Shown here: piece by piece, positions 15,001 to 27,300 of the stretch
Layout of the letters: every line of letters begins with the position of its first letter
How positions within the stretch are numbered: position 1 is the stretch's first letter
Assembly (NCBI GenBank): GCA_951217055.1
Contig: OX578283.1
Span: 29,139,427-29,203,426 of the forward strand
DNA length: 64,000 nucleotides
Direction: 5' to 3'
DNA from: Gerris lacustris
Taxonomy: Eukaryota > Arthropoda > Insecta > Hemiptera > Gerridae
Program-made: the position numbers and the translations under genes
The notes under the pieces: model-generated
What the model saw: only the letters and a program-made list of their open reading frames with translations
Told to the model about the DNA's origin: nothing
Databases searched by the model: none

Positions 15001-16916
15001 ATGTATAGCCTGGCAGAAAGAATAATATAACAGTTTAATTTTGTTTATAAATTATTTGAGATGTAAAATGTTTTTATTTAAGTATCAGTATGAATAAATA
15101 ATGTGTGCACAGATAAATCTGTAACGAATTATGTAATTGTTTTAATAAATTAAAGTATATTTATGTTGGCACCCATTGAGATAATGTATAAGAAGATGAA
15201 AATAATAAAAAGAAAGTAATTTATGTCTTAATTCTTGTTAATTGTGTACATATGGAAAAATAAATATAGACGTTTTCTTAAATATGCTTATATTAATTTG
15301 TTCCCCTAAATGATACCAGCTCAGATCATAATATAGACTACAAAATTTTTATAAAAAGATTTATAGACAGAATTCAAAAACTTGGGCTGGGGAACCAATG
15401 AGATCTCCAAATTTTGACGTAAAGCCAACTATGCAAAGAAAAAGTTACTAAATAACTGTTAAATATTCCCTTGTCTGTTATCAGAGTGTTTATTATGTTG
15501 TATCCTCAATATAGCTTTTTTTTACAATAAAATAATTAAAAAAAGGGTTCATTACCAACAATAAATAATAAAATAAAATATCCAGTTAATATTTTTTTAT
15601 AATTAATATTTATATACATTTTAAATAAATTTACATTCATACATAATAATTCTAAAAAAAAAGATATATGTAATTCAGTTTATAAAAATATTATAAATTT
15701 TCTTTATTTACACATAAAAGACAAAACAAAAAATTATATACATATTAAAAACAAATGTTATTAAAAAGAAGAAAAAAAAAATGCTCAGACGTTTAATTTA
15801 ATCCCAAACTTGAATAAATAATAATGCTCTAAAAATAAGAATTAACTCAGTTAAAAAAAAAATACATAAATGTTTAAACAAACAAAAAGCAGTACGAGCT
15901 TAGTAGAGATTAGGGATTATAGGAGAAGAGTCTGGATTCACCTGAATGCATGAATATGGAACAAAATCTCATTCACCAACTCCTATATAGACTCATTTAT
16001 TAGTTTTATTTACATTTAATAATTATTTATTAATCTTTTTATTATCCAATTTTATTTAATAAAAAGGAATCATGAGAATGAAAAAAAGAAGGAAATAGGG
16101 AGGAAAGAATTATAATTATTATTATCTCATATAAACAATAGTGGAAAAAAATAGTCATTTAGGAAATAAAAATAAGTGATGCGATGCATAAAGAACTTGT
16201 GTACAAAAATTTTTATTTTGGTCTTATAATATGCAATAATTCTTTTAAATATAGCTACGAGGAAAAATTTTTCAGGGAAAAACTTACTTATTCTTAATCT
16301 ACCTGAAAAGAGCTTTAACATGATAATGTTACATGCTATATAGCTATTGACTTTTTTTCAACAACCAAATTTCAGCTATATTTGTTTTTAAAATGCCAGC
16401 AAAGAATGGAAATTTAAATCTGTTATAAATTATTTTCCTAGTCTTGAAGACCTTCAAAATTATATATAATATGTCATGCTGACTAAAAACTTTATATGTA
16501 TTGTAGTCCGACATATTGGCTGCCATCTTGAAAATATTAACACATTCATGGCGGACAACCAATTGGCTGGCCTTGTGGTAAAAATCAACTTTATATTTCT
16601 GCAGAATGAAATAAGCTAGAAGAGAGTGGAAAACACGAAAAAAGTGTACTGCAAGGCTACAAAAAAAAGTGTGGTCCGCCATAAACGTGTTAAGTGTGGA
16701 ATTTCCAAAAACTACACAATTATCACAATTCTGAGATGCACCTGCATGCCAAATATTGTACAAATCATTAAATTTTTCAACACAAATCGTTCAATTTTCA
16801 AACACACACTTTTCAAAGTCCAAGTCTCTGAAATCAAGAACTCATTGCACTTGTTCAAATATAATATAATTGAAGCCATTTGGTATTGCTACCAAACAGG
16901 TTTTGACCAATAATAA
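10657..16916. other. Long gene-free AT-rich stretch
   Basis: About 6.2 kb with no convincing coding region on either strand. Holds a 37-bp A tract at 11987-12023. The reading frames at 16344-16913 overlap each other on opposite strands and lack family resemblance. Confidence 0.55.
11987..12023. repeat. Poly(A) tract, 37 bp
   Basis: Uninterrupted A run. It could be the tail of an old retroposon, but I see no head. Confidence 0.9.
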
Positions 16917-17046
16917 AGGTGGGGATACACTAGAGCATTCGCCCCGAATGAGCATGCATTCGCCCCGATTTACTGAGATATATGGACAGGGCGAGCCGAA
17001 CAAGAAAGCATGCTTATTCGGCGAATGCTCAAGTGTATCCCCGCCT
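16917..17046. mobile_element. 130-bp palindromic MITE, PIF/Harbinger-like, copy 1
   Basis: Terminal inverted repeats AGGTGGGGATACACT and AGTGTATCCCCGCCT extend inward through GAGCATTCGCC and GGCGAATGCTC. Flanked by TAA on both sides (16914-16916 and 17047-17049), the TWA-type duplication expected of PIF/Harbinger. A second 130-bp copy is at 55947-56076. Confidence 0.88.
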
Positions 17047-17668
17047 TAAGGTTTTTCCAATAACTAAACCACTATGATGTAATTAGGCATAAACATATTT
17101 TTTACTTTACAAAATTATATTTTCATTCATGAGTAAAACATGTAAAATTTCAATTTAATTTAAGATAAACTCTTTTTTTTGCTTAATTTTTTTTTAATAT
17201 ACCTATATATTTTTTAAGAAAATTAAAGTAAAAGCTGTTCCCTTAAAACTAATAAGGAGGTCATAAAGCACTCAAAGAAAATTCTTCAAAACTTAAGTTA
17301 TCAAAAAATACATTGTATAAATATGTGTTCTAATTCCAATATAAGAACAACAATAACAAAAAAATACCCAAAAAATCAATATTACCAATACAAATACTTC
17401 TTAAAAATTAATCATAGAATAACTAAGATCATATATTAAATAAAGAATCAATCAAATTAATAATTACACGAATATTAGAAGAACAAAAATTACTTCTTAA
17501 GCAGACTTAAATGATCAGTAGTACAATTTTATTGAACATTTGGATGATTAGATTGAAAACTTTATAACAAATATAAAAAAGCTCATTAAAATACAAGGTA
17601 TACATTTTATTTATTTGTATTTTAAAAACATCTGTATTTATGTAGGGAACATAATATCAGCAGTAATA

Positions 17669-18200
17669 TATGAGAGGGTTGATCAAATAAATGGGCCTTC
17701 TTCAATAATTTATTTTTAAAAAATACAAGACTAATTAATTTTTTTGTTAAACTTTTTACACAGTCCTCCCCCTCCGTTTCAGAATGCATTTCTCCCAATG
17801 TTTATTTAATTTGTTGTATCCCCTTTTTGTAGAATGAAGCCCTCATACCCCTGAAGCCAGTTTCACGTGAATTCAGAGAGGACACTATGCGTTGTCACCA
17901 GGTCAAGCCTCTCACTCTTGAAAAACGCCAAACCAGCCGAAGTTAACTCATGGAAGTTATCTGCTCCTGCTCGAGAATAAAATGTTGGTGCAAAGAGTTT
18001 TGGCTAGGCTGTAAACTTGCTGAAAACTAAGCTAATCCCTTGTGCTCACAGATAAGCCTCACTGAATTTGTGTAGCAGAAAAAAAAATTACCTAAATGTT
18101 GAGAGAAATGCATTCTGAAAAAGAGGGACTCTCATTAGTCGTTTAAAAAAAAAAAAAAAAAAAAATCCAGAGGCCTATTTATATTAGATCGACCCTCATA
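17669..18200. mobile_element. Mariner-type MITE, about 530 bp
   Basis: Ends read TATGAGAGGGTTGATCAAAT and, as its inverted partner, ATTAGATCGACCCTCATA. Further inside, CAGAATGCATTTCTC is matched by GAGAAATGCATTCTG. TA at both borders fits Tc1/mariner insertion. No intact transposase; an A tract lies near 18147. Confidence 0.8.
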
Positions 18201-19346
18201 CACAAAACATTATTGCCTGACAGTCATTTCACATTATTTATTTACTTTTTATATTATGTTTGATTTGATTAAATCAAACATCATACATACTTTTCTTAAA
18301 AATATAAAAGTAAAATTTAATTTACTTTCCACATCTAAAAATATTTTGCAGTCTAAATAGGAGAAATGGATTTTTCTCCTATTTATTTAAGTAATATTCA
18401 ATTTTATTTTACACCTAAAATAAATAAAACTACAATTTACAATAAAATTTATTCATTGAATAATTTGTCGCATTGATTTAACAACTATCTGATAAAATTC
18501 CAGAATTAGATTGCTAAATCAATGAATTTATTTCTTATGGTTGGTATCCATTATAATGACTTCACTCTAATTGGATATTATCAGTAAAATTTTATTAGTT
18601 GACGGAAAAACCACTGATTTATATGGCTGATATTGTTCTGTATAACTTTTGCTATAGCAGTCTCACACTAAACAGATACAGTTCAAGTACACTTAAAGTT
18701 TTATTTTTTAGAAAATTGTAATTTCGATTTTTTGAAAATTCTGGTACGAATTGCTGTTACTCCAAGAGAGTTGTTACTCCTTACCTGCAAAACTTCTTGA
18801 AATTAGTAGCAAATCCTCGTTACACACTTAAGTATGGAAGCTAAATATATATAGCTTTAAGTGAAACAGAAATTAACTGAGAACATCCTTAACTTTAAAA
18901 TGAATTTTAGGGAACCAGGTTTTTCCCAATGGGTTGAAGTACCAATATCTGCTCTGACAACCCCTCAACAAGAATCAAACAACAAAAATACTGACTAAGT
19001 ATCATTTAGCCAGAGCAATCAGTATCAAAGCAGCAATAAACTTGTGATATGTCCAGACATTTAATATGATTTCTGACTTTTTCAAAAAACCAGGTAAGAG
19101 AAGTTGGAGCAATTCATCAGATAGCTAGGATTAACAACTGCCTCAAAGTTATAGAACTAGGCTCTTATAAAAAAAACAAAGGAAAAGACAAAAAAAGAGG
19201 AACTTATCAAACTTTAGTTTCACCACTGGTTTCTGAAAAAGTTTCTCAGGCAGCTTGGACTAACAATTCCTTTAAGATTCACAGAAATTTCCAGGTATGT
19301 TAAAATAAACCATTTTCTTTGAGGAAGTTTTATTTAATTCAATATG

Positions 19347-19391
<45 letters not shown>

Positions 19392-19689
19392 GGTTGAACT
19401 GAACTATTTTAATTACCTCTTCTTTATCTTTAATATAAGGAAAAAGTTTTTTAATTCTTGATTTACAACTTAATATTTTTCTTGCACTTGATATTGTAAG
19501 AGGTAGATCAATTGTTTAATGACTAGGATGTATCGTAGATTATTTTATTAGAAGTTCTAAAAAATGTACCTTACATTTTCTTAGATATCTTAATGGCAAG
19601 AATATTCATATTCAGTAGAAATACCCATCTACACAATGCCGCGATTTGCCAGTTGGCAATGCCAGGCAAAAAAAATTACTGCCCACACC
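18201..19689. other. No gene recognised; poly(A) tract at 19347-19388
   Basis: AT-rich sequence with a 42-bp A run. No coding feature can be supported. Confidence 0.6.
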
Positions 19690-19699
19690 AGTTTAAGAT

Positions 19700-19870
19700 C
19701 GCAGTCCCACAATGTTTACCCAGGAGGTTGCTATTGGAAGAAAACAAGAGTGCTGTAAGGGGTGAGCCAGTTGGCACATACCGTTTCGTTTAAACTGGCT
19801 TTCTTTGAAGTAGAACGACACTCAAGCGATTCTGTCTGGCATGATTTTGCCAGTTCGCACGAGCCAGGGA
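19700..19870 (+). repeat. Interspersed repeat, copy 1 of 2
   Basis: Shares GGAGGTTGCTATT, GCCAGTTGGCACATACC, AACTGGCTTTCTTTGAAGTA and TGGCATGATTTTGCCAGTTC in the same order with 20930-21085. The short frames over it (19593-20001) come from the repeat and are not genes. Confidence 0.75.
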
Positions 19871-20929
19871 ATTGTCTACATTGCTTTTGCCTTTGTCAGT
19901 TGGCCTTAACTGACATGGATGTGCCTGTTGGCAGGCTCATCCAAAATATACATTTAATCCAACATTTAATTACGTTTTTAATTATTGTTGCTTTTAATTA
20001 AAAATAATGCATTTTAATTATAATAATCAATAGTAAAAAGTATAGGTATGTTCTGCAGGTGGTTAGAGCCCAAATTTTCAACTGAAAATTTCACTTCGAA
20101 GAACTTATCATTAAATAATAATAAATTAAATATAAAATGCACTACCTATTTACGAATGAGTGAAGAGGTAGTAAATTTATTTGTAACAACTAAACTTAAG
20201 CCTTTGTACCCTACCCACATTAGACTTTTGCTAGTGTACCAGTCTGCTTAAAGAATAACAAGATCTGGGAGAGAATTCTTTATTTTTCTTGAGTTTGTTC
20301 AACCTACTTAGTCTTTCGATTTCAAAAACTTTCCCTAGTAACTGGACAGAACTATAACTATAATATTCATTGAATAAAACAAAGAAATAAATATATTTAT
20401 TGATTACAAGGAGTGATTTTAAATTTATATATATGTACAAACATGTAATAATTCTATATTTTTTCCAATGATTAAAACTTCACAATATATATTTTGTTCT
20501 TTTATCTACTTTCCATGCATAAGGTAAAAATGATAGTTTAACATATTTTGAGATCAAGAAGACAATTGATAAAATAGCAGTATACATAAAACTAACAATT
20601 ATAATATTAATAATCTTATTTTTTAGAACTATTTTTTTTTCTCTCTTGGTTTCTTCTCAGTTCTGAATGTAATACACTGTAACATAGACAAAATAATGTG
20701 TGTAATTTAGTATTATTGCCATAAAGAGGGACAGAAGAAAGGGCTGAAGACTTGTTACAAACAGTTTCAATATCAACAATAGTACAGTTTCCAAAAAAAG
20801 ACAAACTGATGAAAATTTGTGGAGATTTTCTGTCGAAACCCTATATCCACTAAAAGAACACAGTAATTGATGATGTTGATAAAAATTAATTGCTTAAGTT
20901 TACCTTGAGGTATGACTCAACTCATATGT

Positions 20930-21085
20930 TTACCAAGGAGGTTGCTATTACAAGAAAACAAGATTACTGTAAGTGGTAAGCCAGTTGGCACATACCAAAA
21001 ATTTCGTTTCAACTGGCTTTCTTTGAAGTAGATCGACACTAGAGCGATTCTGGCTGGCATGATTTTGCCAGTTCATATAAAATTC
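20930..21085 (+). repeat. Interspersed repeat, copy 2 of 2
   Basis: Direct repeat of 19700-19870 with about 10-15% visible differences, 1.2 kb downstream. Confidence 0.75.
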
Positions 21086-21202
21086 CCTTGATAGTGATAG
21101 AAGTTAGATAGCAAGGGCAAACCACTTGTTTCCAACCTAGCAATTAGGCTTTTATAGGTTCCATTTTACTACCCCCTATATTTTATTATTCATATTTTAC
21201 TG

Positions 21203-21208
21203 TTTATT
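21203..21208 (-). terminator. Candidate poly(A) signal of SLX4
   Basis: AATAAA on the minus strand about 175 bp downstream of the SLX4 stop codon. A second AATAAA-like site lies about 15 bp further on. It is the first canonical hexamer after the stop. Confidence 0.5.
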
Positions 21209-21380
21209 TATGATAGAGAGTTCCAGCCACTGTAGTCATGCTTCTGAATTAACTTTTTTAAAACTACTTTTTTAAATAATCAGAGGACCTTAGTAAATGT
21301 ATCAAACTCAAATTTCTGGGACATTACTCTACTTTTCTATATATGTATATGAGAAAGTAAAACATAAATTCATCTAGAAT

Positions 21381-24300
21381 TTAGAAGCATACCATTTCAT
21401 CCAAAACATCCATTAAATCAACTTTAGTACATTTTATTCCGTTTTCCTTCAAAGCCTGATGAAATTTGCTCAGCCATATTGGTACATACTTTAAAATAGA
21501 CTCAAATAGAACTGGGTCCTTTTTTATAAATACTGATACTGCTTGAGTTAACTCATTTTCTAAAAAAAAAATAAAAATAAAAATAAAATAAATTAAGAAA
21601 ATTAAAATTAATATAAATCTATGCCTGAAGATGTTATGAAATTATTTTAATAATTATTAACTTGACATTATAACACTTACTAGTTAAATAAGAGGAACGT
21701 TCCTGAGTGCATGGTACTTCATCTTCTGATGATTCAAAATTGAATTCCTCTCCCTCTTCCTTGGATTCACTGTTACCTGCTATAATTGTCCTAAAATAAA
21801 TTTAAGAAAATTCAGATTAAATATAATTGAATTAATGTTAAAAGTTATATTTAAAAAAATCAGTCCAAGAAAACTCAGACAAACTTTCTCATATAATAGT
21901 TCATAATTACTTAGCCCAGTATTTTCCATTTATGAATTTTTGGGGTTCCCTAGGTACATTTAATTACTATTGAACATTTTATCAAAATTTATCTTAAAAA
22001 TAACTTCTCGGCGGGAAATCGAACCCAGCGTTTAAGCCTCTCTCATCACAGCCTCTCTCCATCAGCGTTTAAAACTATTTTCTCAGGAACTAGATTTTTC
22101 CCGGGAAAACGGCTTACATCGTTAGATTCATATTTAAATGGACTACATTTTAGAATTTTTTAATCTAAATCATTGAAATTGTTTTCAAGAAATAATATTT
22201 TGAAACGTTTTTCTAGAGTTTTGGAGGGTAGTGCCCCCATATTTGGAGTTAAAATTCATTGTTCAAATTTCGTCAAAATTGGCCCAGTAGTTTAGGCTCC
22301 ACGAGTCTGCACAGACGACAGACAAACATTTTTAAAAAACCATTTTTTTTAACTCAGGAGACCTCAAAACGTGTAAATCCATCCAAATCTCCAAATCAAA
22401 TTTTCGTGCCACCACAATATTTTTCTTAAAACAAGAAAGTAAAAATTACTAACAGCTTTAAATTTCTAAAACTTAATGGGAAGAAGAAGCATGGCTCCTG
22501 CTTCTTTAGTAAGTTACTTTACTAAGGTCAGAATGTTACTTTACTCAGGCAGGTTCAATAACCTGCTGAAATGGTTGTTCCAGAAACCTATTTCCCTTTA
22601 CAGGATAAAAAAAATGTCTTAAAATTCTCCCTAATCCCTTAAGAGACCGTGTCTACAAGACTGTTTGTATTGTCCCTATGTGATATTTAGTGTCAAAAAT
22701 TGTGAGTACTTTCTCAATTCAAGACTGTGTTAATGTAAAAATATGATAAATTACTTACAAATATATCTTATAATACAAGTCTACCTTGTTGATGTGTTCA
22801 TAAATAAAATTATCAGTGTTATTATGAATAATTCAGTTGCGACATAAAATTCAATTTTCAGTCATAAGAATTTTAAAGAATTTGTTTGCAAATCAAAGAA
22901 TACAATGCATATATTAGTTGCACTTATTACTTTCTGTTTGTAGTTCAATGAAGTTCACTATGTGGTTTAATAATAAACCATAAAATAAATTCAACCCATT
23001 TTTTCTTTAACCCATGTTAAGGATAATTTGCAAGGAAGTTGCTCTTGGCGGTAGTCAGTAGCAACTATCTCTTGAAGATAGTCATTAGCAACTATCAAAA
23101 TGCTAACAACTAAATACTGTAGTAGTGTTAATAAAATAAATACTTACTCAGTAGAAGTATTAGCCTTACTATCATCAGATTCCTTAATGTCACTACAGTT
23201 CAATCCAAGTGGCGGCACTGAATCTTCAGCATCATCATCTGTGGAAGTGTTTGAAGCTAGTTGATTATCACCAGGTGCACAGTCTTTTCCATCTGACCCA
23301 GGTACAACAGGATGTATCAAATCATAAATGTATCTAAGGAGTGTTTTAGCCTTTTTCCTATCCATTTCTGGTTTTAGTCCATACTTTCGTAATTCACCCT
23401 GAAAATGTTAAAATTATTAGAAACATTTATAAATGTTAATAAACTAATTTCATTAGAAGGAAATCATGAAACAATTGAATGTATATTAATTTATCATAAT
23501 TTAAGCAAAACCGAATAAATAAATAAAGATCAATTTAAATTATGATTTTAACAAATATAACGAGAGAAAATTTTTTAAAGTATACAGTCGTACCGAAAAT
23601 CTCTATAAAGAATTTTTTCTTTTTTAAGTCTGACTAATTCTCTATATAAATGTGTGTGTTTCTACAGAACGAAAATAATTTCTCTAAAACGAACAATATT
23701 CATAGCAAAAAAGGACATGATCAGACTGACAAAAAACTTTCTGGTGTTTTTACTTTTCTATATTTTCTTAGAACCATTTTTAGGCGTTTCTTGCTCAAGC
23801 ACTAAAAATTATGAGTATTCTGCCTTCATTAGTTTAAGTAGAATGAAAATCATCTTTGCACAGTAAAGAGAAATATCTTAGTTTCAGTTTAGATATAAAG
23901 CTCATATCAGCTAAATTATAAAGCTCTTGACTTTTTACAGCGTAATTTACTCACCATACAAAATGTCTAAAAGAAAATCATCATTTTCAAGAAAAATTAC
24001 CGAATTTAATCAAAGACATAAAGGATGTATAAAGATGATCCTCTGAGTTGGAAATTTTTGTAAATTGTTTCAAGGTAGACCATTTTTCTTTGACAATTTC
24101 TATAATAGAATTGACAGGGATGTTAGTAAATAGTGAAGCTACGTCTAGGGAAACTAAAATATGGTTATCAGGGATGGAGATATTATTAATTTTATTTTTG
24201 AAGTCAAAAGAATCTTTTATATTGTAGGTCGAATCAGAAATGTTTTGTAAAATCCCTGTCAATTCCATTATAGAAATTGTCAAAGAAAAGTGGTCTACCT

Positions 24301-27300
24301 TGAAACAATTTACAAAAATTTCCAAAACTAATTTGATTGATTCTCTAAAAATTTGTTGTAACAATGGATATTTTTCATATAAAAATCAGTACTACACACA
24401 AATATTTGGTACAGCAATGGGTTCTAGTTTAGGACCTATTCTTGCTGACGTAATCTTAACTAAATTACTTAGTGTTTCCCTCCCTAAGTTGCCGTTCAAA
24501 CTTCCCTTCATTTGGAAATATGTTGATGATATAATAACCGCTGTTCCCATAAATCTTATTCAAACCGTACTTGATACTTTTAGTTCTTTTCATCCTCGCC
24601 TTCAGTTCACCTATGAATCCGAAATCAACAATACCATTCCGTTCTTAGATACTCTTGTCATACGTAAACCTGATAATACAGTGATAATTGATTGGTACCG
24701 CAAACCACAAAACTCAGGTCGTTTGCTCAATTATTTTTCACACCATCGGTACAGTCAAAAATATAATTTTGCTAAATCTTTTCTAAATAGAATACTTACA
24801 CTTAGTGACCCGTCCTTTCATAATAAAAATATCAACATATTCAAAGATATACTTACAAAAAATAACTATCCACATAACATAGTCAACCATATCATCAATA
24901 AACAAAATAATAACAATAACTATTCACCCCAAATTAACCCCTCTCCACTTGATTTAAAATTCCATTCAATTATTTACATTAAAAATCTTTCCGAAAAAAT
25001 CAAGAAAACTTTGCAATCGCCTTAGACAAAAATCGCATTTAAACCTGTAAATCCTGTCAAAAAACTTTAGTAAACTTAAAGACCCTATTCCTACAAATAT
25101 GAAAACTGATATTATTTATAAAATAGACTGTTCTGATTGCAATTCGTCATAAGTCGGACAGACCTCCCAATTCCTTCATAAAAGAATTTACCAACATAAA
25201 TATAGTCTGAAACCTAATTGTCCTAATCCTACAGCTTTAACGAATCATTACTCCACTACTCAACACAATTTTGACTTTGAAGGTATACAAATTTGCGCTC
25301 AAGAGTCCAAAAAGTTTAAAAGAAATATCCTGGAAATGTACTATATTTCCAAAACTCCCAATACCATTAATTTCAGAACTGACACCAACAATCTTAGTAA
25401 TAGCTATACAAATTTAATAAATAATTTCTAGTCCTATTTATAAGTGTGTTTTTTTCATTATATTTTTTCATTAAACATTTTTTGTCTTTTCTATAGTTTT
25501 CATATAAGCTCTTTTTCCCACCATTGTATTTCTAGGTAATTTTTTTTGTTTTTAAGAAAATCTTGTTGTTTCCACAAATCTGTCTACCTGACTTACCTTA
25601 CCCTTTTCTTATGTCTCTGTATTTTAACTACACCTTTATTCATTCTATTATAACATGTCTTAGAGTCAACATCTATATAATTTTTTATGTTATACTTTGT
25701 CTATTTGCTCTGATGATGCTAATAAATTCAGCGAAACGTTAGCATAAACCTTAAACTGTGTTTTATTTGACAGCATCTCGCTAACCCTACCTTCTTATTA
25801 CACTTGATCTGTCACGAACTACCTTAATTTTTTATATATATGTATAAGTTAATAGCCTATAATATGATCCATGATATGGGTGGACCTGGGTCTAGGGAGT
25901 GCACAAATTTCAAGTCAATAGGTTAAATACAAATACATTAAACAAATAGGTTAAATTATAGCTAAAATAAATGAAGTACCTTAAGTTCTGGAGATATTAA
26001 GTTGCTGTAGTTTAACATAGGAGTGACTTGATCTGACACAAGAATCTGAGGTGATGGCGTGACAGAATTATTTGAAGTGAATATTGGTTGAGTTGGAGTG
26101 CTCTGACACACTGGAGACACTTGCACACTTTTCCCAATTGACTGATTATTTGAAGTACCTATTGGTTGAGTTGGTGTGCTCTGGCAAACTGGAGACCCTT
26201 GTACACTTTTTCCACTTGACTGCGGTGTTTTACAAAGAATATCAGGCAACGAATCTTCAAAATATTTATCAAGGGAATTTTTCGGAGGTGCAGCAACCTT
26301 TTCTTTTGTGGGTTCGTTTAAATCAGGTTTAACTTTATTCAAATCGGTATTTTTATCTTCTTCGACATCATCGCCCCAAGATGAATTTAAATAGTAATTG
26401 TAATCAAATGAATCATGATCATAATATAAATTATCTTCTTCATTTCCAACATTATCAAAATTTTCATAGCATTCATCTACATTTTTTGGTGACTCCTGCT
26501 CTACATCATTATTTTCAATGTTTTGAGTGAGTATTTTATTATCAGGTGAATCTGGAAATATAAGAGGACTAGAAGGAGAATTTGTTTTCCCGTCTCTTTT
26601 AGGACTTTCCGATAAAGGAGGAAGAGTTGAACATTGAGAGAGTGGACGAGCTCCTAATTTCCCATATCTTCCAGGACTCATAGTGTCCACAGAGCTTACA
26701 GAAGCTTTATCATCACTACTGATAGTTACTACTGGTATATCAAATTTCATTTGATGATCATTAAAATCTAGAATGTCTGATGACTTTTTTTCATCGTTGA
26801 CACCGTTATGAATCGGTGATTCAGTTTTGATCCGTTTACTAGATTCATTTGCTATTACACTTTCAATTGTCATATCTAATTTTCGTTTGCTCAATGCCGA
26901 AGTATTTCCAGATTCTCTATTTCCAGTTAAAGTAAAAGTTGTGTTGATAACTCCATCGCTTGAATCTATATCTTCAAAGATATCCGGGGATGTCATGTTT
27001 CTAATTACATTCAAATGACTTGGATTAGTTTCTTGTATTAAGTTTTTCGATCTGATCAAATTATTTATAAAAATTTCTAAATTATATTCATCGTATTTTT
27101 CACAAAGGTATTTAATAAATTCTAAATCGGAGCTGTTCATGTAATTAAAATGTTGTATTTCACCAGTATAAATGAATTTAATGAAAGCTCTTCCCACGAG
27201 AGTCGGAATATCTTTCCAATCTAGTAATTTTCCACTTTCTTCATCACTGCTAGATGAAATAGCCCTAAATATTTTAATGGAATGAGTGTAAAACACGAGA

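Larger units (their letters stand above)
24045..25830 (+). mobile_element. Penelope-like retroelement, degenerate, with inverted 5' part
   Basis: Main body on the plus strand from about 24251: reverse transcriptase, then a GIY-YIG endonuclease region, a T-rich 3' UTR and a hammerhead-like motif at 25710. The 5' portion at 24045-24250 is in opposite orientation and encodes, on the minus strand, the preceding RT segment with LVSLDVASLFTNIP. About 75 bp are present in both orientations (24045-24123 and 24249-24328). It lies in an SLX4 intron, antisense to the gene. Stop codons and a frame break between RT and endonuclease show it is dead. Outer borders are approximate. Confidence 0.88.

Noticed and set aside
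16344..16913. 139-aa minus and 95-aa plus frames
   Set aside because: They overlap on opposite strands, have no family motif, and show no splice context.
19593..20001. Two plus-strand frames of 66 and 79 aa
   Set aside because: They run through a direct repeat found again at 20930-21085 where the frames are not kept.
23585..23720. Possible pogo-type MITE end (TACAGTCGTACCGAAAATCT)
   Set aside because: No matching inverted end was found nearby.
26084..27018. Plus-strand frames opposite SLX4 exon 6
   Set aside because: Shadows of the minus-strand coding exon.
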